Source of the DNA: an uncultured Prevotella sp.
GTDB taxonomy: Bacteria > Bacteroidota > Bacteroidia > Bacteroidales > Bacteroidaceae
Direction: 5' to 3'
DNA: 52,035 bases
Assembly: GCA_900547005.1 (NCBI GenBank)
Contig: URER01000014.1
Coordinates: forward strand, 1-52,035
The notes beneath the pieces were generated by a model that did not search any database, had not been told where the DNA came from, and saw nothing but the letters and a program-made list of their open reading frames with translations. The position numbers and the translations under genes are program-made. This document shows, in pieces, positions 7,605 to 16,000 of the stretch. The stretch's first letter is position 1. Each line of letters opens with the position of its first letter.

Positions 7605-10235
7605 GAACTCCTGTCCGAGGATGAAGTGGAACTGGCTTCCACCCTTCTTCATGGTGTTTCCATCGAGCACCTTGTCGAAACCGTAAGCCCAGTCGATACC
7701 CATCAAGCCCACCATCGGCAGGAAGATGCGTACACCGAGACCTGCGGAGCGTTTCATGTCAAACGGATTGAACTTCTTGGCTTCATACCATGCGTTTCCG
7801 GCTTCGACGAAAGTGAGTCCGTAGATGGTAGTGTTGCCAAGCAAGAACGGATAGCGAAGCTCCAAAGAGAAGCGGTCGTAAGCGTAGCTGTTGTATCCGA
7901 TGGCACCGTTGTCGTAACCGCGCAAGGCGATGGTCTCCTCAGAATATCCATAGGAGTAGCCGCTCATTCCGTCTCCACCGACGGTGTATGTCTCGAACGG
8001 AGACTTGAGATTCTTGTTGTAGGAGCCGAGCAATCCCATCTCGATACGTGTCATCAAGACGAAACATTTCTGTCCGTTTGTGAGCGCGGTGTAGGTCTTG
8101 GACTTGAATTTCCACTTGTGATACTCCACCCAACGATACTTCTCCTGCATCTCATCCTGATATGTCGGCGACTTGGGGTCTTTTCCTAAGTTTGCATAGT
8201 CTTTCTTGTAGAACTTCGACCACGGCGGAGTGAGCGTCAGAGACGCCGTGAACTCAGAACCGCGACGTGGGAATAGCTGGTTGTCGGTAGATGTTCTGTT
8301 GAGCGAAATGCTGAAATTGAGATTGTTAGACGAACCGTTTGTTATCATCAAATAGTTCCAGTTCTTCATCTCATAGCGTGTGTATGCCATCTGCAACGAC
8401 AGAGTGAAGTAGTCATCCGGCCAGCGGAGACGCTTTCCCCATCCTATGCTTGCTCCATACATCTGTATGTATTTATCCGGGTCGTAGTAGTTCTCGTAGT
8501 TGTTGTAGCCGTTGCTGCCATAACCATACAGGTAGTTATAGTAGTTGTTGAGCACTCCCTGATTGTAGTAGTTGTCAGACAATGATGTGTATTTACTGTA
8601 ATATCCGCCTACCGAGAACTGTATAGGACGCTTGCCGCCGAACCAGTTTGTGGCGTAGCTTACATTGTATGACTGATAATATCTACCGTTGGTTTGCGCG
8701 CCAATCGACAATGTCTCGCCGTCGCCGATAGGCATAATGCCACGGTGTTTCTTGTCTTTGCCGAAGAGGTTTGCCATCGAGAAGTTGTTCAACTTCAAAC
8801 CGAGACGAAGGATAACACCCGTCTGTCCCCAACCAAGCGACAACTCCACTTGGTCGTTTGACTTCGATTGCAGGTTCCAGTTGATGTCTACCGTACCGTC
8901 TTCGTAGTTCGGTTTCACGTCAGGACTCACGGCTTCCGGGTCGAAATGTCCCATTGATGCAAGCTCACGTGCCGAACGCTGCAATGCCTCTTTCGAGAAA
9001 AGGTCGCCCGGCTTGGTACGCAATTCACGGCGCACGACATTCTCATACAGCTTGTCGTTACCGTTGATGCGGACGCGGTTGATATGCGCCTGCTGTCCTT
9101 CCATGATGCGCATCTCAAGGTCGATGGAGTCGCCGACGATGTTAACCTCGGTCGGTTGCAGGTTGTAGAACAGGTAACCGTTGTTCCAATAAGCATTGCC
9201 CACGGCATCATCGTCCTCAGACAAACGCTTGTTCAGATACTTCTGGTTATACACATCGCCCTTTTTCATATTGAGCAGACGGCTCAGATAGTCGGTAGTA
9301 TAAACGGTGTTGCCCACCCAAGAGATGTTGCGCAGGTAGTATTTCTGACCTTCATCTACCTTAACATATATGTCGACGTGCTTGTCATCCACGTTCCAGA
9401 CGCTGTCTTTCAGAATCTCGAAGTCGCGATAACCATTCTCGTTGTACTTCTCGATAAGGTTTTTCTTGTCCTCATTCCAGCGTTCTGGTGTGTACTTCTT
9501 CGACTTTAAGAAGCTCGACAGTTTGCCGGTCTCATGCGTTTTTGCGAATGCGCCTTTCTTGAATAGCGAACCTTTCAGTTTCTTGTCGCTCAGTTTGTCG
9601 TTGCCATCGATGATAATCCGGCGCACTTTGATTTTCTCTTTCTTGTCGATATCCACGTCGAGAATCACGTGGTTCTTGTTGGCAACATCATCGCGCTGCG
9701 TTATTCTCACGTCAACATTCTTGTAGCCCTTGTCCTCGAAGTACTTCTTTGCGAGCGTTTTAGCGCGGTCTACCATGTTCGGCGTAATCTGTCCGCCCTT
9801 TATGATACCAAGCTTGTTCTCCATATCCTCGCGTTCCGACTTCTTCAAACCGATGTAGTTGATGGTGGAGATACGCGGACGCAGAGCCAGCTTGATATGC
9901 AGATAAGCCTTGTCACCTACGATAGAGTCTACTCCTATGGCCACGTCCGAGAACAGTCCATGCCGCCAGTAACGCTTCACGGCATTCGTAATGTCGCTTC
10001 CCGGTATGGTGGTTTTCTGTCCGACGCTCAGTCCTGAGATTCCCGCGAGCACATAGTCTTCGTATCCTTCCACTCCCGATACCGCTATTCCTGCGATGGT
10101 TACGGTCTGCGGATAGCCCGCATAGCTCACCTCCGGAGCCACAACAGTCTCTTGCGCACCCGCTTTCATGCTGCAAACAAGCAGTAGCATGAATGCCAAG
10201 CACACCTTATTTATATATATCATACTTTTTGTCAT
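7602..10235 (-). CDS. bamA: Outer membrane protein assembly factor BamA
   Basis: Omp85-family insertase of 877 aa that folds beta-barrels into the outer membrane. A signal peptide (about 1-27) is followed by a string of POTRA domains (about 40-440). These contain typical HVILDVDIDKKEKIKVRRI, GQKYYLRNISWVGN and HINRVRINGNDKL strands. The C-terminal 16-strand barrel starts near 470 (LSLGWGQTGVILRLGL). Late barrel motifs RGYDNGAIGYN and a terminal aromatic (FHFILGQEF) are present, as is usual for BamA. It lies 15 nt downstream of uppS and directly upstream of three ompH genes. Confidence 0.95.
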   Translation of the reverse strand: MTKSMIYINKVCLAFMLLLVCSMKAGAQETVVAPEVSYAGYPQTVTIAGIAVSGVEGYEDYVLAGISGLSVGQKTTIPGSDITNAVKRYWRHGLFSDVAIGVDSIVGDKAYLHIKLALRPRISTINYIGLKKSEREDMENKLGIIKGGQITPNMVDRAKTLAKKYFEDKGYKNVDVRITQRDDVANKNHVILDVDIDKKEKIKVRRIIIDGNDKLSDKKLKGSLFKKGAFAKTHETGKLSSFLKSKKYTPERWNEDKKNLIEKYNENGYRDFEILKDSVWNVDDKHVDIYVKVDEGQKYYLRNISWVGNTVYTTDYLSRLLNMKKGDVYNQKYLNKRLSEDDDAVGNAYWNNGYLFYNLQPTEVNIVGDSIDLEMRIMEGQQAHINRVRINGNDKLYENVVRRELRTKPGDLFSKEALQRSARELASMGHFDPEAVSPDVKPNYEDGTVDINWNLQSKSNDQVELSLGWGQTGVILRLGLKLNNFSMANLFGKDKKHRGIMPIGDGETLSIGAQTNGRYYQSYNVSYATNWFGGKRPIQFSVGGYYSKYTSLSDNYYNQGVLNNYYNYLYGYGSNGYNNYENYYDPDKYIQMYGASIGWGKRLRWPDDYFTLSLQMAYTRYEMKNWNYLMITNGSSNNLNFSISLNRTSTDNQLFPRRGSEFTASLTLTPPWSKFYKKDYANLGKDPKSPTYQDEMQEKYRWVEYHKWKFKSKTYTALTNGQKCFVLMTRIEMGLLGSYNKNLKSPFETYTVGGDGMSGYSYGYSEETIALRGYDNGAIGYNSYAYDRFSLELRYPFLLGNTTIYGLTFVEAGNAWYEAKKFNPFDMKRSAGLGVRIFLPMVGLMGIDWAYGFDKVLDGNTMKKGGSQFHFILGQEF

Positions 10236-10250
10236 CAGTCGTTACTGTTT

Positions 10251-10994
10251 TTATTTTGTCTCATTCTCCACCTGAGCCTCGGTCTTTCCGAAGCGTCTTT
10301 GGCGGCTCTGATAGCTTGCTATTGCCTTGCGCAAGTCGTTTTCATCGAAGTCGGGCCAATAAGTGTCGCAGAAATAAAGTTCCGAATAGGCTATCTGCCA
10401 CAACAGATAGTTGCTTATGCGCAGCTCTCCGCCGGTGCGGATGAGCAAATCCGGGTCGGGCATAAAAGCCGTATTCATGTTTGCCGACACCACATCCTCA
10501 GTGATATCTCCGCTTTTCAGTTCTCCGTTTTCCACCTGCTTTGCAATTCTGCGCATCGCCTCCGTAATCTCCCAACGCGACGAATAGCTCAACGCCACAA
10601 CCATTGTCATGGCCGAATTGCCGGCCGTGTGGTCCATTGTCTCCTGCAACTTCACCTGAACGGCCTCCGGCAAGCGGCCGATATCGCCGATTACGCGGAA
10701 GCGCACGTTATTCTTCATGAATATCTCGTCCTCGAGCGACGTCAATACCAGCCCCATGAGAGCCGCTATCTCATCGGCCGGCCGGTTCCAGTTCTCTGTC
10801 GAGAACGTGTATAGCGTCAGGTATTTCACGCCGAGACGCGTACATTCGGAAGTTATCCGCCTCACCGTTTCCACTCCGGCCTGATGTCCGTAGCTTCTTT
10901 CCTTGCCCCTTTCGGTGGCCCAACGGCCGTTACCGTCCATGATAACAGCTATATGTTGCGGTATGTTGTTGATGTCTATGTCATTCATCTTCAT
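10251..10994 (-). CDS. uppS: Isoprenyl transferase (undecaprenyl diphosphate synthase)
   Basis: cis-Prenyltransferase condensing isopentenyl diphosphate onto farnesyl diphosphate to give the C55 carrier for peptidoglycan and LPS. Conserved segments are HIAVIMDGNGRWATERG with the catalytic Asp, GHQAGVETVRRI, LTLYTFSTENWNRP, and near the C-terminus DLLIRTGGELRISNYLLWQ then YSELYF. The start is chosen at the ATG at 10994 (MKMNDIDIN, 247 aa; an alternative ATG is at 10988). Either overlaps the preceding DUF6089 stop, which suggests translational coupling. Confidence 0.95.
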   Translation of the reverse strand: MKMNDIDINNIPQHIAVIMDGNGRWATERGKERSYGHQAGVETVRRITSECTRLGVKYLTLYTFSTENWNRPADEIAALMGLVLTSLEDEIFMKNNVRFRVIGDIGRLPEAVQVKLQETMDHTAGNSAMTMVVALSYSSRWEITEAMRRIAKQVENGELKSGDITEDVVSANMNTAFMPDPDLLIRTGGELRISNYLLWQIAYSELYFCDTYWPDFDENDLRKAIASYQSRQRRFGKTEAQVENETK

Positions 10995-11679
10995 TGTGGC
11001 AGGTTCTGCATTTGGAAGAAAAACTATATGTGAGAGTAAGCTGCAATGTAGAGTAACAGTCGGTATTCTTGAACAGTCCACTGCTGGTGATGTTGTAAGG
11101 GTCGGCCATTCCGTCGAGCTCGTCGCTCAGCGAGAAGTGCATCGCCCATTCCGCACCGAAGTTCATGCGCTTGTTTATCTTGTATTTCACGCCCAATCCT
11201 ATCGGAACGTTGGCGGAAAAGACATTCTTCTTCGGGCCGTTGTCCGTCTTCACGTGTGTAACGCCGATACCGCCGAAGAGGAACGGCGTAACTCTTTTCG
11301 CCCCGTAATAGTCCTTTCCCGTACCGTAAGGCAGGAAATTGTATTCGTATGTCAGGCCGATGTCGAGCAGCGAGTTGCTGAACTCATACGGGTTGTCGGC
11401 CAGATCGGGATAGTAGGTCTCCACGTCGGTCGACTTTCCTTTCATCTTTCCGTAGCTCACGTTCAGCTTCAGTCCCATATACGGGTTGAAGATATATCTC
11501 GCCAGCAGCGTAGCCATAGGCTGCAAGTCCTTTGTCAGGTTCCCGTTGAAGTCGCCGAGATAGCCCATCATGCCTGCGCCCGCACCAATCTCCATCCGGT
11601 ATTCCGGGTCTTCCTGTGCGCAGACGCTCAATCCAGAGACGAGCATTATGATACTGATAAAGAACTTTCTCATTTCCAT
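10981..11679 (-). CDS. DUF6089 family outer-membrane barrel protein
   Basis: 232 aa with a signal peptide (MEMRKFFISIIMLVSGLSVCAQ). It then forms a small beta-barrel of alternating strands: YRMEIGAGAGMMGYLGDFNG, GLKLNVSYGKMKG, VTPFLFGGIGVTHV, FGAEWAMHFSLSDELDG, and a final STLQLTLTYSF. In Bacteroidota this family is regularly placed just ahead of uppS-bamA, suggesting an envelope role, but its function is unknown. The C-terminal tail KCRTCHNEDE overlaps the uppS start. Confidence 0.85.
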   Translation of the reverse strand: MEMRKFFISIIMLVSGLSVCAQEDPEYRMEIGAGAGMMGYLGDFNGNLTKDLQPMATLLARYIFNPYMGLKLNVSYGKMKGKSTDVETYYPDLADNPYEFSNSLLDIGLTYEYNFLPYGTGKDYYGAKRVTPFLFGGIGVTHVKTDNGPKKNVFSANVPIGLGVKYKINKRMNFGAEWAMHFSLSDELDGMADPYNITSSGLFKNTDCYSTLQLTLTYSFSSKCRTCHNEDE

Positions 11680-11697
11680 TATTATGCCATTCCCGCT

Positions 11698-13095
11698 TTA
11701 TTCCAGGAACACTTTGTTGTCTTCCTTCCAGCCGAGGCGGTTAATCCGGCCTTTCCAAACCTTGCCGCTGTTGCCGTCCACGAGCCAGATGACGTTGTCC
11801 GCGTCGACGGTCGCCGTGCAGGCAGCCCCGCCGTTGAAGCCTTTGGGGTAATAATACTCCTTGTCGGCTTTCCATGTGATGCCGTTGTCGCGGCTCACGA
11901 GGATGGTGTTTGGCGTCTTGTCGGCCTTTGTTCCGAACGCCACGGCATTGCCGTCATAGCTGAACACGCTCAGATTGCCGAGTACCGGCAGTGCATATCG
12001 CGTGTCTCCGGCACTGTCGACGAATGTCCACGGATAGTCCTTGCCGTTCAGATTCGAGTTGTCCACAATCTTTGTCCATGCCGTAGTCATGTTTCCGGCG
12101 ATGTTATTGCCCACAATCATCACGGTCTCCATATCCTTGCCCGTAGCCATCGGTTGGCAGGTATAGTTTATTTCCGAACCCGGAAGCAGTGCAGCATCTT
12201 CGTCGAGTTCTTCTGCCGTCCAGCTTGCGCCGTTGTCGCGCGAAGCCATCAGCTTGCCGTCCGCACTGATTCCGTAGAGTTCCTTAGTGCTTGCGCCCAC
12301 GAGTCTTGCAGGCAGATTGGCCGGCGTGGAATAATCCCAGACGTCTCCGGAAGTTGAGCTGCACAGCGTTGTGCCGTCGATAAGATACATCCTGTCGCCC
12401 TTCATCACCACGTTAGAATAAGCATCGGCACCGAATGCCGCGCCCGTATTGCTCCATGCCGTTCCGCTGTTGCGCTCTGTGGCATAGACCTTTGTCGCCG
12501 TTCCGTCTGTTCCGAATACGAACACCTTGTCTCCGCACACTGCGCTGCGCATGGCTGTGAAGCCCGTGAAAGCCGTCTCGGCGGGCGCGTCGTGCCACAG
12601 CAGCGTGTCGCCCACCTCCTGATGGATGTTCACTTTCACGGTGTACGTGCGTACATTAACACCGCTCTGTGAATATACGCGCATCACACGAGCCTCCGAG
12701 AAGTCGAGAGAGTCCGTGTTTATATAATAAGTATAGTCTTCGAGATTGTCGCTGTCGGTTGGTTTTATGCGCACGAAGCCGCCGTTTTTGGTCGAGATAT
12801 TCACGAGTATGTGCTTCGCGTCTGTGCCGTAAGGCAGCGAGTCGGGGTTGTAGATTTCGCCCCCAATATTGTCGATATAGAATTTATAGTCGGAGCCGGT
12901 CTGCTTGGTAATCACCAGTGAGTCTTCGCCCTTTTTGTCCTTCACGTATGAGTGTACGTTTATAGAGCTTACCGAGAATGCCGTTATGGCCGCGTCGTCA
13001 TAAAAAGTATATTCTTCCTCATCTGTGCTAAGGCATGACGCAAACACGAGTGTTGCCGCACACAAAATGACGAAGTGTGTCAACCAAATTTTCAT
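11698..13095 (-). CDS. DUF6242 family lipoprotein with beta-propeller-like repeats
   Basis: 465 aa. Lipobox LVFASC puts the acylated Cys at about residue 20, followed by acidic LSTDEEEY. An N-terminal domain (about 30-160) ends in RTYTVKVNIHQ. The C-terminal part (about 165-460) has recurring Asp-box-like strands such as LMASRDNGASWTA and ILVSRDNGITWKA, as in BNR/sialidase-type propellers. No catalytic residues are recognised, so a binding or structural role is more likely. First gene of the leftward envelope operon, 18 nt from the DUF6089 gene. A TAAATTTG box lies at 13127-13134. Confidence 0.8.
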   Translation of the reverse strand: MKIWLTHFVILCAATLVFASCLSTDEEEYTFYDDAAITAFSVSSINVHSYVKDKKGEDSLVITKQTGSDYKFYIDNIGGEIYNPDSLPYGTDAKHILVNISTKNGGFVRIKPTDSDNLEDYTYYINTDSLDFSEARVMRVYSQSGVNVRTYTVKVNIHQEVGDTLLWHDAPAETAFTGFTAMRSAVCGDKVFVFGTDGTATKVYATERNSGTAWSNTGAAFGADAYSNVVMKGDRMYLIDGTTLCSSTSGDVWDYSTPANLPARLVGASTKELYGISADGKLMASRDNGASWTAEELDEDAALLPGSEINYTCQPMATGKDMETVMIVGNNIAGNMTTAWTKIVDNSNLNGKDYPWTFVDSAGDTRYALPVLGNLSVFSYDGNAVAFGTKADKTPNTILVSRDNGITWKADKEYYYPKGFNGGAACTATVDADNVIWLVDGNSGKVWKGRINRLGWKEDNKVFLE

Positions 13096-13261
13096 CCGTT
13101 ATGTTTATTATAATTATAATTGCCTGCAAATTTAATTAGAATTCCTCAAATAGCCCACCTTTTCCCTTTATTATTATCCAATATTATTGCTAAATGGTGT
13201 CTTTTTAAGTTTTTTTATTCCCGTCAGCCCCACTTCATTCCGCCTTTTCATTCCGTCAGAC

Positions 13262-13312
13262 CGTTCCCCCACCGGGGGCTAAGGGGGCCTTACCCACCGG
13301 GGCTAAGAGACC
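13262..13312 (-). repeat. G/C hairpin repeat, degenerate double copy
   Basis: TTCCCCCACCGGGGGCTAAG, then GGGGGCC and a second partial ACCCACCGGGGCTAAGAG. It is not attached to a gene end. Confidence 0.6.
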
Positions 13313-13345
13313 AAAAACGCCGCACGGGAATTTTCCCGTGCGGCG
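13313..13345 (-). terminator. Strong orphan terminator
   Basis: CGCCGCACGGGAA (13318-13330) and TTCCCGTGCGGCG (13333-13345) form a perfect 13-bp stem with a 2-nt loop. On the minus strand the stem is followed by GTTTTTGG, so it would end leftward transcription. No annotated gene lies to its right on that strand, only the remnants at 13355-13675. Confidence 0.75.
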
Positions 13346-13366
13346 AAATTGAAAGTTCAGCGAATT

Positions 13367-13477
13367 TCACAATCCGCAAATATGGCTCTTCTCTTAGCTC
13401 TTTGGCTGAGCTCCATCGCTAATGGCAGGCGCTCCTGCACACGCTCCGGATTGACATATCGCCTTATTCATTTTATG
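13367..13477 (-). pseudogene. Small unrecognised coding remnant
   Basis: On the minus strand an open frame of about 36 codons runs from a TGA to a TGA. It reads YVNPERVQERLPLAMELSQ then RAKRRAIFADCEIR and ends just before the orphan terminator. It has no ATG near its beginning. The composition is protein-like (charged, helical) but I do not recognise the family; it may be a chance frame. Confidence 0.25.
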
Positions 13478-13552
13478 TCGGAAGAGACTTTTCGGTTACA
13501 TAAATCTCTCAAACTGCATTACAAAAAAACTACTTCGTCATTCAGTCTGGCT

Positions 13553-13675
13553 TTAGTCCCAGAGACTCTTCGGCTGCTGGAACATCGGCTTTTCTTCTTC
13601 ATCCTCCTCGTTCCAGTCATCCCAAAAAGAGTTGTGGTCTTTGTATTTTGGTTGTAGTATCAGAGTAATTCGGGC
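13553..13675 (-). pseudogene. Acidic Trp-rich C-terminal coding remnant
   Basis: A 40-codon open frame on the minus strand ends at TAA 13553-13555. Its C-terminal part reads YKDHNSFWDDWNEEDEEEKP then MFQQPKSLWD, with codon use like the neighbouring genes. There is no ATG upstream: the frame runs into the 22-bp palindrome array, where the in-frame stop lies (13676-13678). It looks like the 3' end of a gene whose 5' part was lost or replaced by the array. Family not recognised. Confidence 0.35.
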
Positions 13676-13777
13676 TTAGTACTCGAGTATCGGGGCTTTA
13701 GTACTCGAGTAATCAGGCCTAAAATACTCAAGTATTTCGGGCTTAGTACTCGAGTATTTCGGGCAGAATTACTTTTC
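13656..13777. repeat. 22-bp palindrome array 1 (TACTCGAGTA units)
   Basis: Five head-to-tail units of 22-23 bp start at 13656, 13678, 13700, 13723 and 13745. Each has the form AGTACTCGAGTATTTCGGGC plus two bases, and a partial sixth follows. Each unit carries the 10-bp palindrome TACTCGAGTA or a one- or two-base variant, followed by a TTCGGGC/ATCAGGCC block. The same unit recurs at 23104-23243 and 31698-31790. Confidence 0.85.
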
Positions 13778-13853
13778 GTTCGCTATATGACAAGGAAAAC
13801 GACGACGTTCCCAGTGCAAAAAAATTATGACTATATTTTTTTCATAAAAAAAC

Positions 13854-13884
13854 TTTGCCGTTTCAATTATAATTGCCACCTTTG
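13854..13884 (+). promoter_or_regulatory. Promoter of korA-korB
   Basis: TTTG (13854-13857), 19-nt gap, CACCTTTG (13877-13884). One base departs from TAnnTTTG. The leader to the korA ATG is about 100 nt, long for this genome. Confidence 0.6.
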
Positions 13885-13991
13885 CAATCAAGTCGCATCC
13901 TTAATGCCGTTAACCTACTGACACACAGATGCGGCTCTAATATGCAAGACGATTGAAAAACGATTTATTAACAAGACACTATCATTGAAAT

Positions 13992-15887
13992 ATGGCAGAA
14001 GAATTGGAAGTAAAAGAACTTGAACAAGTGGTGATACGCTTTTCAGGTGATTCCGGAGACGGAATGCAACTCGCTGGAAACATCTTTTCTACGGTCTCGG
14101 CCACTGTGGGCAACGACATTTCCACGTTCCCGGACTATCCGGCCGACATCCGCGCTCCGCAAGGTTCGCTGACGGGCGTAAGCGGTTTCCAGGTGCATAT
14201 CGGCGCAGGACGGGTTTATACGCCGGGCGACAGTTGCGACGTATTAGTGGCGATGAACGCGGCGGCACTGAAAACGCAATACAAATACGCAAAGCCGCAG
14301 GCTACGATAATCATCGACACGGATTCGTTCGGACCTAACGACCTGAAGAAGGCGCAGTTCGCATCGGCCGACTACCTTGAGGAGATGGGCATCAACCCCG
14401 ACAGGGTGATTGCCTGTCCGATAACGAAGATGGTGAAGGACTGTCTGGCAGAGTGCGGAATGGACAACAAGGCTGTGCTGAAATGCCGCAATATGTTCGC
14501 GCTGGGCATCGTGTGCTGGCTGTTCAACCGCGAGGTGAGCTTAGTGGAGAACTTCCTGCGCGAGAAATTTGCCAAGAAGCCGCAGATAGCGGAGAACAAT
14601 ATAAAGGTGGTGCGCGCCGGATATGACTACGGACACAACGTGCACGCATCGGTGCCGGCAACATACCGCATAGAGACGAAGCACGCCGCGCCGGGCCGCT
14701 ATATGGACATCACGGGCAACAAAGCCACTGTCTACGGTCTGATTGCGGCAGCGGAGAAGGCCGGACTGAAGCTCTATCTCGGCTCATACCCCATCACTCC
14801 GGCTACGGACATACTGCACGAGCTGTCGAAACACAAGTCGTGCGGGGCGATAACGGTGCAGTGTGAGGACGAAATCTCGGCCTGCGCAAGTGCCGTGGGT
14901 GCCGCTTTTGCAGGCGCATTAGCCGTGACATCGACATCAGGCCCGGGCATCTGCCTGAAGTCGGAGACGATAAATCTGGCAGTGATTGACGAGCTTCCGC
15001 TGGTCATTATCGACGTTCAGCGAGGCGGTCCTTCGACAGGTCTGCCCACAAAGAGCGAGCAGACCGACCTGTTGCAGGTGCTCTACGGACGTAACGGTGA
15101 AAGCCCGATGCCGGTGATAGCGGCCACAAGCCCTACAAACTGCTTCGACGCGGCTTATATGGCGTGCAAGATTGCGCTCGAACATCTCACTCCGGTGGTG
15201 TTGCTGACAGACGCTTTCATCGCAAACGGCTCGGCGGCATGGAAGCTCCCGACTATGGATGAATTGCCGGAGATACATCCGCACTATGCGCCGAAGGAAC
15301 AGAAATACAAGTATTCGCCCTATCATCGCGACCCGAAGACGGACGTGCGCTATTGGGCGGTGCCGGGGCAGGAGGGCTACACGCATATCCTGGGCGGACT
15401 GGAGAAGGACGGTGAGACGGGCGCGATAAGCACGGAGCCGGAGAACCACGACCGCATGAACCGGCTGCGCTACGACAAGGTGCAGCTCATACCGGTGCCC
15501 GACCTTGAGGTGCAGGGCGACAAGGACAACGCGGAACTGCTCATCGTGGGCTTCGGCAGTACCTACGGCCATCTGTATTCGGCTATGGAAGAGCTGCGCG
15601 CAAAGGGTTACAAGGTTGCGCTGGCGCAGTTTAGCTGCATCAATCCGCTGCCAAAGAACACTGTGGAGGTACTCACCCGCTACAAGAAGGTGGTAGTGGC
15701 GGAGCAGAATCTCGGTCAGTTCGCGGCCCTGCTGCGCATCCGACTGAACAATTTCGCGCCTTATCAGTACAACCAAGTCAAGGGTCAGCCGTTCGTGGTG
15801 GCCGACCTTGTGAAGGGCTTCGAGAAAGTAATAAACTCAGACGAAAGCCCCGAGGGTCAGACTTTCAAGTCGAAAATTATTAAATGA
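13992..15887 (+). CDS. korA: 2-oxoacid:acceptor oxidoreductase, fused gamma/alpha subunit
   Basis: Part of a 2-oxoglutarate (or related 2-oxoacid):ferredoxin oxidoreductase that decarboxylates the acid to acyl-CoA and reduces ferredoxin. In 631 aa it joins an N-terminal gamma domain (about 12-200, RFSGDSGDGMQLAGNIF) to the alpha/pyrimidine-binding domain (about 225-600). The latter includes LGSYPITPATDILHELS, VQCEDEISACASAVGAAFAG, TSTSGPGICLKSE and QRGGPSTGLPTKSEQTDLLQ. Choice of 2-oxoglutarate over pyruvate rests on overall family resemblance. It pairs with korB 113 nt downstream, across an unusual 10-bp repeat tract. Confidence 0.9.
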   Translation: MAEELEVKELEQVVIRFSGDSGDGMQLAGNIFSTVSATVGNDISTFPDYPADIRAPQGSLTGVSGFQVHIGAGRVYTPGDSCDVLVAMNAAALKTQYKYAKPQATIIIDTDSFGPNDLKKAQFASADYLEEMGINPDRVIACPITKMVKDCLAECGMDNKAVLKCRNMFALGIVCWLFNREVSLVENFLREKFAKKPQIAENNIKVVRAGYDYGHNVHASVPATYRIETKHAAPGRYMDITGNKATVYGLIAAAEKAGLKLYLGSYPITPATDILHELSKHKSCGAITVQCEDEISACASAVGAAFAGALAVTSTSGPGICLKSETINLAVIDELPLVIIDVQRGGPSTGLPTKSEQTDLLQVLYGRNGESPMPVIAATSPTNCFDAAYMACKIALEHLTPVVLLTDAFIANGSAAWKLPTMDELPEIHPHYAPKEQKYKYSPYHRDPKTDVRYWAVPGQEGYTHILGGLEKDGETGAISTEPENHDRMNRLRYDKVQLIPVPDLEVQGDKDNAELLIVGFGSTYGHLYSAMEELRAKGYKVALAQFSCINPLPKNTVEVLTRYKKVVVAEQNLGQFAALLRIRLNNFAPYQYNQVKGQPFVVADLVKGFEKVINSDESPEGQTFKSKIIK

Positions 15888-15903
15888 CAGGGATAATAGT
15901 ATT

Positions 15904-15982
15904 ATTGGTCTAATTGATCTAATTGGTCCTACAATTAGTCTAATTAGTCCAATTAGTCCAATTAGTCTAATTAGCCCAATTT
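15904..15982 (+). repeat. 10-bp tandem repeat tract (AATTAGTCTA)n between korA and korB
   Basis: About eight imperfect copies of a 10-bp unit (TAATTGATCT, AATTGGTCCT, AATTAGTCTA, ATTAGTCCA) fill most of the 113-nt spacer, giving one AATT per helical turn. It ends just before the korB start region. Confidence 0.8.
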
Positions 15983-16000
15983 TAAAAAACAATCACTCCA

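Noticed and set aside
10903..12357. A 484-codon open frame on the plus strand across DUF6089/DUF6242
   Set aside because: It runs antisense to two genes with signal peptides and conserved order; high GC at third positions explains the open frame.
13349..13657. A 102-codon plus-strand open frame before korA
   Set aside because: It has a hydrophobic low-complexity translation, overlaps the better minus-strand remnants, and has no promoter box.
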